Shown here: positions 1 to 9,506 of the stretch, one piece after another
Numbering within the stretch: the first letter of the stretch is position 1
Layout: every line of letters begins with the position of its first letter
DNA from: Neisseriaceae bacterium ESL0693
GTDB lineage: Bacteria > Pseudomonadota > Gammaproteobacteria > Burkholderiales > Neisseriaceae
DNA: 64,000 nucleotides
Reading direction: 5' to 3'
Assembly: GCA_029433475.1 (NCBI GenBank)
Contig: JAQTIE010000008.1
Coordinates: 1-64,000, forward strand
Made by a program: the position numbers and the translations under genes
Notes under the pieces: generated by a model
Database searches by the model: none
What the model was told of the DNA's origin: nothing
What the model saw: only the letters and a program-made list of their open reading frames with translations

Positions 1-76
1 TGGTGGGTGATGACGGAGTCGAACCGCCGACATTCTGCTTGTAAGGCAGACGCTCTACCAACTGAGCTAATCACCC
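1..76 (-). tRNA. tRNA-Val (anticodon TAC)
   Basis: Read on the minus strand this folds as a complete 76-nt tRNA with an encoded CCA end. The acceptor stem GGGTGAT pairs with ATCACCC, the T loop reads GGTTCGACTCC and the anticodon loop CTTACAA gives anticodon TAC, for valine GUN codons. The body closely resembles the usual gammaproteobacterial and betaproteobacterial tRNA-Val(UAC). It lies at the window edge, so it may belong to a tRNA cluster that continues outside. Confidence 0.97.
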
Positions 77-423
77 ATCGCTGTTAAGGCGCGTATTTAA
101 CCACATTACAGCCTTATCGGCAAGTTTTTTTATCACTGAGCGATTAAATTTTTTTAAACGATTATTTTAAATAATTTTTAATTTACCCTGTTTCATTTAA
201 ACTCACAACAACCCGCATCATTACAAACATGACTACTTAAATATTTTAAGCTATAGAATCACTGAATTGGTTTGCCTGCCATCATCAATAATATATACAT
301 CATCAAGACACCAAACACGCCTGGCGCCATTTAAATCCAAAATATTCATGACTGGAATATTGTTTGAATATCTCTTCTTATCGATCGTCTGCCAACAATC
401 AATAATGAATTAAACATACTTAC
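77..423. other. AT-rich intergenic gap downstream of ribA
   Basis: About 350 nt between tRNA-Val and the ribA stop codon. It is AT-rich. I see no convincing open frame, RNA gene or strong GC-rich terminator hairpin in it. It would hold the 3' end of the ribA transcript and the promoter of the tRNA-Val. Confidence 0.5.
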
Positions 424-1041
424 TCAATCAGAAAAATGCCCCAGTTTATGCATTTTCGTTTGTAAATAATGTTCGTTTTCGGCATTCTCACCGACATGCA
501 AAGGAATCCGTTCAGTCACAACAATACCGGCTTTATTTAAAGTATCCACTTTTTGGGGATTATTGGTCATCAGATGTAACGACTTAACCCCTAAATGATC
601 CAATATGTATTTAGCCAAGACAAAATCCCGCGCATCAATGGGCAGCCCCAGCGCCAGATTAGCCTCTACCGTATCCAGACCTTGGTCTTGTAATTTGTAA
701 GCACGGATTTTATTCAGAAGGCCAATGCCCCGCCCTTCCTGTCGCAGATAAACAATGACACCGCGACCTGCTTTTTGCACCGCCTGCATGGCAGCTTTCA
801 ATTGAGGACCACAATCACACCGCTTAGAAAATAAAGCATCACCAGTCAGACATTCCGAATGAATCCGCGTCAGTACATCCTGCCCTTGAGCTAGATCCCC
901 CACACTTAAAGCCGCATGTTCCTGACCTGTACGCGTATCTTCAAAACCATACATGGTAAATTCGCCCCATTGCGTTGGCAAACGGCATTGAGCCACAAAA
1001 CGTAAAGGACTATCTGATTGAATATCTGTATTTAACGTCAT
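424..1041 (-). CDS. ribA: GTP cyclohydrolase II RibA
   Basis: Catalyses the first committed step of riboflavin synthesis, opening GTP to 2,5-diamino-6-ribosylamino-pyrimidinone phosphate, formate and pyrophosphate. From the ATG at 1041 the protein has 205 residues, a normal length for a stand-alone RibA (no RibB domain fused). The zinc cysteines lie in [17 protein letters not shown] (Cys64, Cys75, Cys77), and RQEGRGIGL (100-108) is the nucleotide-binding and catalytic signature. The frame continues 12 codons further upstream to another ATG at 1077, but AGGAA lies ahead of the 1041 ATG and family length favours it. I see no FMN-riboswitch consensus in the upstream gap. No other rib gene is in the window. 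Confidence 0.95.
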   Translation of the reverse strand: MTLNTDIQSDSPLRFVAQCRLPTQWGEFTMYGFEDTRTGQEHAALSVGDLAQGQDVLTRIHSECLTGDALFSKRCDCGPQLKAAMQAVQKAGRGVIVYLRQEGRGIGLLNKIRAYKLQDQGLDTVEANLALGLPIDARDFVLAKYILDHLGVKSLHLMTNNPQKVDTLNKAGIVVTERIPLHVGENAENEHYLQTKMHKLGHFSD

Positions 1042-1449
1042 CTTATTTAATGGTTTCCTGTATTTATCTATTATCATTTAACCGTTTGATTGCTATTTAT
1101 TAATCTTTCCATGATTATTTTGCTGATTCTTTATTGCGCCACACCGGCTCTGAATAAATATCGGACACAATTATAGTCATCTTATAGAAAATCAGACCAC
1201 CAAACTCAGCATTTACGCATAAATCTATCGTAGCATAGCCTGTGGATTAATAAACAACCAAGATAATTCAGCCTTGGATAATCAGGGTCATTATGCATCA
1301 ATCCAGAGCCATAATGGCAAAACTATTGCAAGGCATATTCATCATACAATACCACCAGTAAAACATTAAGATACCGGATCGGGCATTTAGCGCAGATATC
1401 GGTTCACACAATGATAGCCAACCTTACTTTTCTGACAAATCAGACAAAT

Positions 1450-1483
1450 AAAAGGACACCTTGAAATTCAAGGTATCCTTTTA
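1450..1483 (-). terminator. Rho-independent terminator behind the decayed tRNA-Leu
   Basis: Arms AAAGGACACCTTGAA and TTCAAGGTATCCTTT form a long hairpin with one mismatch and almost no loop. T-rich flanks on both strands would let it work in either direction. It lies about 95 nt beyond the 3' end of the tRNA-Leu-like gene at 1579-1664, in the right orientation to end its transcript. Confidence 0.7.
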
Positions 1484-1578
1484 TACTACACAATAACCCA
1501 ATCCAGTTGATCTTGTAAATCAAAGTGTCACAAAATTGGAACAAACATTTTGTAACTTATTGAAGTTACTATATTACA

Positions 1579-1664
1579 TGGTGCAGATAAAGAGACTCGA
1601 ACTTTTATACCCTGCGACAGCAAAAAACTGAATCCGGTGTGTCTGTCCATTTCACCCCATCCGC
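1579..1664 (-). tRNA. degenerate tRNA-Leu (CAG), probable pseudogene
   Basis: The minus strand aligns over its whole 86-nt length with a bacterial tRNA-Leu, including an encoded CCA end and a long variable arm. The acceptor arms GCGGATG and TATCTGC still pair with two G-U pairs. The anticodon arm is broken: CCGGA faces TTTTG with a C-T mismatch and two wobbles, the loop TTCAGTT gives CAG, and position 37 is T instead of a purine. The T stem AAAAG/CTCTT has an A-C mismatch. A TATAAT hexamer lies 16 nt upstream (1680-1685 on the complement) and a terminator follows, so it may still be transcribed. Probably a decaying duplicate; function in decoding is doubtful. Confidence 0.72.
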
Positions 1665-2090
1665 ATTTTATAGATAATAATTATATAGTGTGTGATGATT
1701 TTATCTCATGACCTAACCAAGCTTATATTAAATCATATCAATTAAGCATAAAGTAGATTATTAATTATATATAAACAAAAATTTTTTAACTTATTAATTA
1801 TTAATTTACTGATATATATTGACATGGATACTTGTCGCTCTTTAGCACAATATAATGAATTATATCTATCTTTAAAATTTTTTTATGCGACAAATTACTA
1901 CTTTACAAACAGTATTAAATGCCTTAAAAACTCACCTAAGCACATTTGTATTTCGATTATGTTATGATCATTTTGCTTGTGATCTATTACGAGTGCATGG
2001 CACTTTAAAACACAATCCAATACATAAATAATGATTTAAATTATAATTCAAGTAATTATAACCAAACCTTGATAAAAACGAGGAACTAAA
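1665..2090. other. AT-rich leader region of the permease gene
   Basis: About 425 nt of very AT-rich sequence between the tRNA-Leu relic and the permease start. TTGACA (1819-1824) and TATAAT (1851-1856) both occur but are 26 nt apart, too far for one sigma-70 promoter, so I do not call one. No open frame of interest is visible. A ribosome-binding site, GAGGA, lies at 2080-2084, six bases before the permease ATG. Confidence 0.4.
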
Positions 2091-3407
2091 ATGGATTTTG
2101 CCCAAATTGCTTCATTAGCATTACTGATACTGATATTGGTTTTAGCGATGTGGCGTAATATTAATATCGGTTTATTGGGTTTTGCAGCCGCAGCCCTGTT
2201 GGTTGTGGTTTCGCCAATGCATGAAGTCGCGGGCGAAATGGTACGTTCACTTAACGCCAAGACACTTTTCAGCCACTTTCCCGGCTCTATCTTTACACTT
2301 CTGGTCGGCGTTTCACTGCTTTTTGCCCATCTGGAAAAAAGTGGTGGTCTGAATTGGTTTACCAATAAAGTTTATGGTACCATCGGAGACCGTACCAATA
2401 TCATACCGTGGGTTGGTTTTTTACTGGGTATTACCATCACAACTGCGGGGGCTTTTGCCACGGCAACCATTGCATTATTGGTACCTGTTATTGCCGCTTT
2501 ATGCCGGCGCCACCCTAAAATCTTTTTTATCAGTGAAATGGCAGCCATTATTGGTGCCAATGGTGCCGGTTTGTCCCCCATCAATCCTGTCGGTATTGTG
2601 GTACGAAAAGCGGCAGACAGTGCCCAGGTTGTCTTTAATAGCTGGGAAGTTTGGTTTTTTGGCGTGATTGTGGCCGCCGCAACTGTACTGGTACTCCAGA
2701 TTCTATTCCGCCCCAGCAGGCTGATTGACGATACGGTACTGAATACGACCCAACAACGCGGCTTTATCCTGATGCGGCCAGCTTATTCCGAAAACGAAGA
2801 CAATACAACCATGCAACCCTTTTATGCCATGTGTTCTTTTATTGGCGTACTGGCCTTTGTATTTCTGGTTGTATTTGCCAAAGCCGATGTGGGCTTAACC
2901 TCCATTTCACTGGCCGTTTTGTTGATGCTCATTTTCCCAGGCAACAATAAAAACTTCTTCCGTAAAATTCCCTGGGGTGCCATCGTGGTATTGTCTGGTT
3001 TACTGATGTTTATTGGTGCCATGCAGGAACTGCACACCATGCAGGTGATTGAAGAAGGTCTGATCAGCATGACCAGCAGTCATATTATTCTGCTCTTCAT
3101 GATTGCCTATCTGACCACATTCCTGAGTAATGTTGAAGCTTCAACCATGGGGGTGATCAGCTTAATGGCACCGATGGTTATGACCATTTTCGGCGCATCG
3201 CCTCATATTTCCATCATCATAGCGGCCATTTTGGTACCGGCAACTTTAAGCGTTGTCAATCCGATTCATGCCGCGGGTACTCTGGTGATCGGGTTTACTG
3301 AAGAAAGACAGCAGGACAAACTATTCCGGCGCCTGGTCAGTATTGCCGGCAGTACCGTTGTGCTGGTTCCTGGCATAGTGTGTATTTTGCCGGCATTCAT
3401 GCTGTAA
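2091..3407 (+). CDS. MatC/SLC13-type carboxylate permease
   Basis: A 438-residue polytopic inner-membrane protein, hydrophobic almost throughout. The N-terminus (LALLILILVLAMWRNINIGL) and the following GFAAA segment resemble the MatC_N family of dicarboxylate carriers in the ion-transporter superfamily. The central stretch with INPVGIVV and the second half with INPIHAAGTLVIGF look like the two inverted helical-hairpin repeats that bind substrate in such carriers, each with a conserved Asn-Pro. The likely job is sodium- or proton-coupled uptake of a C3-C4 di- or tricarboxylate; substrate cannot be read from sequence. Single-gene unit: GAGGA precedes the ATG and a strong terminator follows. The alternative is another SLC13 or Na+/H+ antiporter branch. 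Confidence 0.72.
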   Translation: MDFAQIASLALLILILVLAMWRNINIGLLGFAAAALLVVVSPMHEVAGEMVRSLNAKTLFSHFPGSIFTLLVGVSLLFAHLEKSGGLNWFTNKVYGTIGDRTNIIPWVGFLLGITITTAGAFATATIALLVPVIAALCRRHPKIFFISEMAAIIGANGAGLSPINPVGIVVRKAADSAQVVFNSWEVWFFGVIVAAATVLVLQILFRPSRLIDDTVLNTTQQRGFILMRPAYSENEDNTTMQPFYAMCSFIGVLAFVFLVVFAKADVGLTSISLAVLLMLIFPGNNKNFFRKIPWGAIVVLSGLLMFIGAMQELHTMQVIEEGLISMTSSHIILLFMIAYLTTFLSNVEASTMGVISLMAPMVMTIFGASPHISIIIAAILVPATLSVVNPIHAAGTLVIGFTEERQQDKLFRRLVSIAGSTVVLVPGIVCILPAFML

Positions 3408-3430
3408 ATAACGCGGATTAACTCGCTAAA

Positions 3431-3466
3431 AATATCCTGTTTAATTGACTTAAACAGGATATTTTT
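3431..3466 (+). terminator. Rho-independent terminator after the permease gene
   Basis: Perfect 14-bp inverted repeat AATATCCTGTTTAA / TTAAACAGGATATT with a 5-nt loop, followed by a T run. It lies 24 nt after the permease stop codon. Confidence 0.9.
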
Positions 3467-3611
3467 GTATTTGTGAATTTAAATTCACCTTATGTCAGTC
3501 CTGAAATATCAAATGTGAAATAGCGCCTCTGATCTACCTGGCAGCATAGAGGTGTTAACAACATTTGCCGGATATGACACAATAAGTCTCTGTACTTCAG
3601 AATGAATGACT

Positions 3612-4832
3612 ATGCAAATTTACCTCGTAGGTGGTGCTGTCCGTGACAAATATTTAAACCGGCCAGTAAAAGATCGTGACTGGGTGGTGGTTGGTGCTAC
3701 TGTAGAAAAAATGCTCGATGCCGGTTATAAACCCGTGGGTAAGGATTTTCCGGTGTTTTTACATCCGAAGACACATGAAGAATATGCCCTGGCCAGAACT
3801 GAGCGTAAAATTGCTGCCGGTTATACCGGTTTTCAGTTTTATGCCACCCCTGATGTCTCACTGGAGCAGGATCTGCAACGGCGTGATCTGACCATAAACG
3901 CCATGGCAGAAGATGCCGAAGGTCAGCTCATTGACCCTTATCACGGCCTGGCCGATCTGAGGGCGGGTATTTTACGCCATGTCAGTCCGGCTTTTGCTGA
4001 AGACCCTGTCCGTATTCTGCGAATTGCCCGTTTTGCTGCTCGTTATAATTTTGAAATTGCACCGGAAACTCTTGCCTTAATGCAACACATGGTGACTCAG
4101 GGCGAGGTCAACGCCTTGGTGGCAGAACGCGTATGGCAGGAACTGGCCAAAGGCTTAATGGAATCCAGACCACGCATCATGCTGGAAGTATTACGTGCCT
4201 GCGGTGCTTTACGGGTATTGCTGCCACAACTGGATGCCCTTTTCGGCGTACCCCAACCGACAAAACATCACCCCGAGATCGACAGCGGCGAACATACCCT
4301 GCTCACGTTACAATATGCGGCACAACAGGATTACACTCTGGCCGAACGGTTTGCTTCATTAATGCATGATTTAGGTAAAGCCCGCACTCCGCCTGAAGAC
4401 TGGCCACACCATTATGGGCACGATGTGGGCGGGCTCAAACCGCTGGCCGAAATCCGGCAAAAACTACGCATACCCAAAGATTGTGCTGAATTGGCCGCTT
4501 TAGCCTGTACTTATCATACGCGCATACACAGTGTCAGCCAGTTGCGATCGCGCACCATTTTAAAACTACTGCACCAAACCGATGCATTCAGACGGCCAGA
4601 GCGGTTTCTATCACTCTTAAAAATATGTCTGGCTGATAGCCGCGGCCGCCTTGGTCTGGAAAATAGTCCTTATCCGCAACAGGATTACTGGTTAAAATTA
4701 CTTGATGCGGCCAGCAATATTGATGCGGCCGCCATTGCCCGCCAGCAAACTGAACCGACCAGAATCGCTGACGCCATTGACCGGGCGCGCCTACTGAACA
4801 TTAAAGCCATTCACCGCTCTTCAGGCCGGTAA
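3612..4832 (+). CDS. cca: multifunctional CCA tRNA nucleotidyltransferase
   Basis: Adds or repairs the CCA end of tRNAs. From ATG 3612 the protein is 406 residues and begins [12 protein letters not shown], as family members do; an in-frame ATG two codons earlier (3606) is less likely. Visible motifs are GGAVRD (7-12), the catalytic DRD (Asp21, Asp23) and [10 protein letters not shown] (90-99), all of the class II nucleotidyltransferase fold. The C-terminal half carries an HD phosphohydrolase domain (MHDLGKA, His252-Asp253), the arrangement of gammaproteobacterial and betaproteobacterial multifunctional Cca. It heads a co-directional run cca-glnD-nnrD with short gaps. The paralogue pcnB in this window lacks the HD domain. 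Confidence 0.95.
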   Translation: MQIYLVGGAVRDKYLNRPVKDRDWVVVGATVEKMLDAGYKPVGKDFPVFLHPKTHEEYALARTERKIAAGYTGFQFYATPDVSLEQDLQRRDLTINAMAEDAEGQLIDPYHGLADLRAGILRHVSPAFAEDPVRILRIARFAARYNFEIAPETLALMQHMVTQGEVNALVAERVWQELAKGLMESRPRIMLEVLRACGALRVLLPQLDALFGVPQPTKHHPEIDSGEHTLLTLQYAAQQDYTLAERFASLMHDLGKARTPPEDWPHHYGHDVGGLKPLAEIRQKLRIPKDCAELAALACTYHTRIHSVSQLRSRTILKLLHQTDAFRRPERFLSLLKICLADSRGRLGLENSPYPQQDYWLKLLDAASNIDAAAIARQQTEPTRIADAIDRARLLNIKAIHRSSGR

Positions 4833-4854
4833 TAAAGGGATTCGGGTAAATATT

Positions 4855-7419
4855 ATGTCTCATTCAACATTGCTGACCACACTAAAACAGGAATTACAGC
4901 GACAAAAACTTGATCTTCAACAACAATATTTATCCAACAGACAGCCCAGAATATATTTTCAACAGCACACACAGCTTCTGGAGCGAGCATTATCAAGATT
5001 ATGGCAGGAATATTTCGCTCATCAGAACATGTGTTTAATGGCCATTGGTGGTTTTGGCCGCGGCGAAATGTATCCTTATTCAGACATGGATATTGCCATC
5101 ATCACCGAAAAAGAAACCATCCCCGAACTACAAGACAAAATATCGGCTTTCATTCAGGATTTATGGGACGTTCATTTAATGCCGGCAGCCAAAGTCGGCA
5201 GTGTGGAGCAGTTATGTGACAGTGCCCGTCAGGATCTGACCAGCGATACCGCATTTTTAGAAGGTCGGTTTATTTGTGGCCGGCATCAACTGGCACAAAA
5301 ATTACTGCAACAATTGGATTTACAACGCAACACCAGCGTATTTATTGACAGTAAGCTATTAGAACAACAACAACGAGAACTGAAAGTCAGCCGCCATGAC
5401 AGCATGCTGGAAGCCAATATTAAAACTGTGCCGGGCGGAATGCGTAATATTCATACTTTATTGTGGCTGGCCAAAGTACAAGGTTTACCGCCGCGTATCG
5501 ACAGTCTGATCAAAAACGGTATTCTGAACCGTCAGGAAGCACGCCTATTGCTCAGCTGTCAGAAAGAACTGGCCAAAATCCGCATTGATCTTCATCTGGC
5601 CGCAGACCGCCCGGAAGAGCGGCTATTGTTTGATCTGCAAACCAAAGTAGCGCGTAACATGGGCTATACCGATGACGAACACAGTTATGCCAGCGAAAAA
5701 CTGATGCGGACATTTTACCGCTCGATTAAAGGCATTAATCAGCTCAGCGATATTTTATTACCCATGCTGCGTGGTCGGGTTTCCTGTGCCCTGCCCCGAA
5801 TTATTGTGAATTTAGATGAGCATTATTACCAGCTGGGTAATCTGCTTGCCGTTCGCGATCTTGAATTATTCCGACAAGACCCCGGCCATATTTTTCAGGC
5901 ACTGGAAATCATTCAGAAACACAACGACCTGATGGGTATGGCACCTAAAACACTACGCGCATGGTGGGCGGCCGTACATAATATCAATGCAGACTTTTAT
6001 CATGACCCGGCCAATCGTCGCCGTTTTCTGAATTTTTTCAAACATGGGCGCGGTTTGACGCATTTATTGCGTTTCAGTAATTTATATGGTCTTCTGGAGC
6101 GCTATCTGCCCAACTGGGGCAAAATTGTTGGCCTGTTGCAACACGATCTCTTCCATATTTATCCTGTTGACGACCACATTTTAATGGTATTGGGTAATCT
6201 GCGGCGTCTGGCCATGGAAGAACACAGCCATGAATTTCCACTGGCGTCTGATCTGATGCGCACCTTTAAACCCAAACATATTTTGTATCTGGCGGCTTTA
6301 TTCCATGATATCGCCAAAGGGCGTGGTGGTGATCATGCACTTGAGGGTATGGCAGATGCCCATACCTTTGCCCAAGACCACGGCCTGAATAAGCATGAAC
6401 ACGATTTACTGGTCTGGCTGGTTGAAAATCATTTGTATCTGTCTGCCACAGCGCAGAAACAGGACATTCAGAATCCGGACGTAGTATCGAAATTCGCACA
6501 GCACATACAAACACCGGAACGATTAAAGGCACTCTATTTACTGACGGTGGCTGATATTCGCGGCACCAATCCTAAAATCTGGAATTCATGGAAAGCCAGT
6601 TTACTGGAAATGCTGTTTAAGGCCGCTTTAAATCACCTGCAAGGCAATCAACCCAATCACAGTGTATTGATCAATAAGCGCCAGCAACGCGCCATGCATG
6701 AATTAACCCAGCTTCAGCATACGCCAGAGGCACAACAGCATTTGTGGCAGCTTCTGGGGCAGGCTTATTTTGTTCGCTACGAAACCGGTGAGATTCTCTG
6801 GCATTTGCCAGAAATCATCGGCCATGAATATGAAGCGCAGGCACATGTCCGTCTGTCACCGAAAAACCATACCATGCAGATCATGGTATATATGCCCAAT
6901 CGTCCCAAATTATTTGCCCAGTTAAGTTATCTCTTCAGCCAGCATAAACTGAATATTCTGGCTGCGCGTGCTTATGTGACTGAACACAACTATATTCTGG
7001 ACACCTTTATTTTACAATTTCCCGCCACGACCTTATCAGCCGATCACCGCCGGCTTCAGAAAAAAATTCAGACATCACTGGATAGATTTGTACACAATCA
7101 GCTTGAATCCCACACCATCGCCGCTACCCAGCCACTGGGACGGCGCAGCCGCTATCAGCCGATTGCTCCGCGCATCAGTATTTGTGAAGATGATGCCGAA
7201 GGCTGGTATAGCCTCAATATCATTACCTTTAACCGTCATTATTTACTGGCCAATATCGCTCAGGTATTATCCGATTTTGACATCAGTATCCGTTACGCCA
7301 AAATTACCACGCTGGACGAACGGGTAGAAGACAGTTTTCTGATCTATGCGCCTGAGCTGATCCATACCCATCAGCAGCTTAAACTCAAAACCGCCCTTCT
7401 TGACCAGATCAGCAATTAA
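4855..7419 (+). CDS. glnD: bifunctional uridylyltransferase/uridylyl-removing enzyme GlnD
   Basis: The 854-residue nitrogen sensor that uridylylates and deuridylylates PII protein in response to glutamine. The N-terminal nucleotidyltransferase domain shows GGFGRGEMYPYSDMDI (65-80, with metal-binding Asp77 and Asp79). The central HD domain that removes UMP shows FHDIAKGRGGDH (from about residue 483). Two ACT domains (roughly 685-760 and 785-854) sense glutamine; their starts are visible as VYMPNRPKLFAQLSYLF and ITFNRHYLLANIAQVL. Length is slightly below the roughly 890 of E. coli GlnD. It starts 22 nt after cca. Its downstream partner glnE is also in this window, about 16 kb away on the other strand; no glnB or glnK is seen. 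Confidence 0.96.
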   Translation: MSHSTLLTTLKQELQRQKLDLQQQYLSNRQPRIYFQQHTQLLERALSRLWQEYFAHQNMCLMAIGGFGRGEMYPYSDMDIAIITEKETIPELQDKISAFIQDLWDVHLMPAAKVGSVEQLCDSARQDLTSDTAFLEGRFICGRHQLAQKLLQQLDLQRNTSVFIDSKLLEQQQRELKVSRHDSMLEANIKTVPGGMRNIHTLLWLAKVQGLPPRIDSLIKNGILNRQEARLLLSCQKELAKIRIDLHLAADRPEERLLFDLQTKVARNMGYTDDEHSYASEKLMRTFYRSIKGINQLSDILLPMLRGRVSCALPRIIVNLDEHYYQLGNLLAVRDLELFRQDPGHIFQALEIIQKHNDLMGMAPKTLRAWWAAVHNINADFYHDPANRRRFLNFFKHGRGLTHLLRFSNLYGLLERYLPNWGKIVGLLQHDLFHIYPVDDHILMVLGNLRRLAMEEHSHEFPLASDLMRTFKPKHILYLAALFHDIAKGRGGDHALEGMADAHTFAQDHGLNKHEHDLLVWLVENHLYLSATAQKQDIQNPDVVSKFAQHIQTPERLKALYLLTVADIRGTNPKIWNSWKASLLEMLFKAALNHLQGNQPNHSVLINKRQQRAMHELTQLQHTPEAQQHLWQLLGQAYFVRYETGEILWHLPEIIGHEYEAQAHVRLSPKNHTMQIMVYMPNRPKLFAQLSYLFSQHKLNILAARAYVTEHNYILDTFILQFPATTLSADHRRLQKKIQTSLDRFVHNQLESHTIAATQPLGRRSRYQPIAPRISICEDDAEGWYSLNIITFNRHYLLANIAQVLSDFDISIRYAKITTLDERVEDSFLIYAPELIHTHQQLKLKTALLDQISN

Positions 7420-7444
7420 GCTATTTATTTAAAGGCTTATTATT

Positions 7445-8335
7445 ATGATTTATCAGCTCGATCAGCAGACTCTGCGCCAATATCAGGCTTATGCCCGACG
7501 CTATTTCCCGCTACTGTGCCAGCCCAGACCCATAGATAGCCATAAGGGGACTTTTGGCACTCTGGCTATACTGGGCGGCCATACCGGTATGAGTGGCGCG
7601 CTGATTCTGGCAGGTTGTGCGGCTTTAAAAACCGGCTGCGGTAAAGTCTGGCTTGGCTTTAATCAACCCCGTATACCCCTGCCCGTTATTACTGATCGTC
7701 CTGAAATCATGCTGACCACCCTCACCGCACTCTCAAAGCAAACCAGCAGCGCTTATGTGATGGGTTGTGGCCTAGGTACTGATCACAGTGCGCTGACCGC
7801 TCTCAGGCATTTTCTGGATTTATCGCTGACCAAACCGCTGCTTTTAGATGCCGATGCTTTGAATCTGATTGCCCGGCAACCCGAATTATGGCCAGATCAG
7901 TGTATCAAAACCTACCCATGGGTACTGACGCCCCATCCGGCCGAAGCTGCCCGGCTATTGCATAGCACCACAGCCGAAATTCAGCACAACCGAACCGCCG
8001 CTGTTTTACAATTAGCCCAACGCTATGGTACCTGGGTAGTTTTAAAAGGACATGAAAGTCTGATTGCCTCACCTGAAGGCCACATTCATCACAACACCAG
8101 CGGCAATGCCGGACTGGCCACAGCCGGTAGCGGGGATGTGTTATCGGGCGTCATTGGTAGCTTGCTGGCGCAGGGCATTCCTATACAACAAGCCATTTAT
8201 GCCGGCGTATGGCTGCATGGTGCGGCAGCGGATGTCTTGGTTGCTCACGGAATTGGCCCCATTGGCTTATGTGCGCATGAACTGGCTGACGCCATCCGCT
8301 GGCTGCGCAACCAGCTCACTGAGCATCAGTCATAA
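7445..8335 (+). CDS. nnrD: ADP-dependent NAD(P)H-hydrate dehydratase
   Basis: Repairs the S-form of hydrated NAD(P)H at the cost of ADP. The 296-residue protein corresponds to the C-terminal (ribokinase-like) half of bifunctional Nnr proteins; the epimerase (NnrE) half is absent, so an epimerase must be encoded elsewhere if present. Family marks are the glycine-rich GTLAILGGHTGMSGA near residue 37, VLTPHPAEAARLL in the middle and the NTSGNAGLATAGSGDVLSG stretch (about 218-236) that holds the catalytic GSGD Asp. It lies 25 nt downstream of glnD and is probably cotranscribed. It faces the OsmC-like gene tail to tail with only 23 nt between. Confidence 0.9.
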   Translation: MIYQLDQQTLRQYQAYARRYFPLLCQPRPIDSHKGTFGTLAILGGHTGMSGALILAGCAALKTGCGKVWLGFNQPRIPLPVITDRPEIMLTTLTALSKQTSSAYVMGCGLGTDHSALTALRHFLDLSLTKPLLLDADALNLIARQPELWPDQCIKTYPWVLTPHPAEAARLLHSTTAEIQHNRTAAVLQLAQRYGTWVVLKGHESLIASPEGHIHHNTSGNAGLATAGSGDVLSGVIGSLLAQGIPIQQAIYAGVWLHGAAADVLVAHGIGPIGLCAHELADAIRWLRNQLTEHQS

Positions 8336-8358
8336 TCTGATTATGGCATTGCTGGTTT

Positions 8359-8781
8359 TCAGATAGGCGCGACTTCAATACATTCAAAATCATGACTGAT
8401 TTCTACGGCTTTTCCCAGCATAATCGCGGCCGAACAATATTTATCTGCCGATAACTGTACTGCCCGGCCAATGGCGATTTTATCCAGCTGATAACCGGAA
8501 ATTTCAAAATGTAAATGAATCTGGGTAAATACATGCGGTACTACTTTGGCTCGCTCACTCGTTATATGACAGACACAATTGTATACTTTCTGCTGTTGTT
8601 TGCGTGCAATGGTCATGACATTAATACTGGCACAACCACCCACCCCCAATAGCAGCATCGCCAGTGGGCTAACGCCTTTTTTCCCGCCTTCAACCAAAGC
8701 GCCGTCCATCACCACACTATGGCCGTCTTCAGTAGAACCCACAAAACACAAATCGTCCAACCATTGTACTTTAACATCCAT
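8359..8781 (-). CDS. OsmC-family protein (YhfA-like)
   Basis: A 140-residue member of the OsmC/Ohr fold, thiol-dependent proteins of which several reduce organic or fatty-acid hydroperoxides. The two family cysteines are in place: Cys50 in GVGGCASINVM and Cys116 in DKYCSAAIML. The sequence resembles the YhfA branch more than true Ohr, so a peroxidase role is plausible but unproven. It is the last gene of a minus-strand run (zinc exporter, gph, racemase, this gene) with short gaps, which may be cotranscribed. Confidence 0.85.
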   Translation of the reverse strand: MDVKVQWLDDLCFVGSTEDGHSVVMDGALVEGGKKGVSPLAMLLLGVGGCASINVMTIARKQQQKVYNCVCHITSERAKVVPHVFTQIHLHFEISGYQLDKIAIGRAVQLSADKYCSAAIMLGKAVEISHDFECIEVAPI

Positions 8782-8799
8782 TATTTATTTCCTTGCTGA

Positions 8800-9498
8800 T
8801 TACTGATTTTCCAATGCCCAATCTACGGCTGATAATGCATGAATCCGAGTAGTATCAAAAACGGGCACACAACTGTCCTGCTCTGAAACCAGCAACATGA
8901 TTTCAGTACAACCCAGAATAATGGCCTCTGCCCCTTTTTCTACCAGCCGTTGCATGATTTGCCGATATTGCTGCCGTGATGAGTCACGGATAATGCCTTT
9001 TACCAATTCAGTATAAATAATATGATGCACTGTCTGACGATCTGTTCCATCAGGAATGTAAACCTCCAGATCAAATTGATCGGTCAGCCGCCTCTTATAA
9101 AAATCCTGCTCCATCGTAAAGGCAGTACCCAGTAATCCAACTTTTCTGATGCCTTGTGCCTGAATTTTTCTGGCCGTAGCATCGGCAATATGCAATAAAG
9201 GAATAGAGACAGATTGCGCTACTGCATCAGCCATACGGTGCATGGTATTGGTACAAATCACAATCCCTTCTGCCCCGCCACGTTGCAGATTCTGCGCCGC
9301 CTGACACATTTTTTGTGTCAATGCTGACCATTGGTTCTGATGCTGGCAGTGTTCAATTTCAGCAAAATCCATGGACCACATCAGACTGCGGGCTGAATGC
9401 AGCCCGCCTAAGCGACGGTTCACTTCTTCATTAATCATGCGGTAATATTCAGCTGAACTTTCCCAACTCATGCCACCAATCAGGCCAATCGTTTTCAC
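8800..9498 (-). CDS. aspartate/glutamate racemase family protein
   Basis: A 232-residue cofactor-independent racemase of the Asp/Glu/hydantoin superfamily (YgeA-like). It begins MKTIGLIGGMSWESSAEYY, the usual start, and both catalytic cysteines are visible: Cys82 in ICTNTMH and Cys197 in ILGCTEIML. Such enzymes make D-amino acids, often D-aspartate or broad-range D-amino acids, for cell wall or signalling; substrate is not readable here. It starts 8 nt downstream of the gph stop, so the two are likely cotranscribed. A glutamate racemase (MurI) role is less likely because MurI motifs differ. Confidence 0.85.
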   Translation of the reverse strand: MKTIGLIGGMSWESSAEYYRMINEEVNRRLGGLHSARSLMWSMDFAEIEHCQHQNQWSALTQKMCQAAQNLQRGGAEGIVICTNTMHRMADAVAQSVSIPLLHIADATARKIQAQGIRKVGLLGTAFTMEQDFYKRRLTDQFDLEVYIPDGTDRQTVHHIIYTELVKGIIRDSSRQQYRQIMQRLVEKGAEAIILGCTEIMLLVSEQDSCVPVFDTTRIHALSAVDWALENQ

Positions 9499-9506
9499 TC
9501 ACACCT

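Noticed and set aside
1042-1450. FMN riboswitch upstream of ribA
   Set aside because: No AGGGGGC...GAAATTCCCC-type core is visible in the leader on the minus strand.
1819-1856. Promoter TTGACA/TATAAT before the permease gene
   Set aside because: The two hexamers are 26 nt apart, outside the range of sigma-70.
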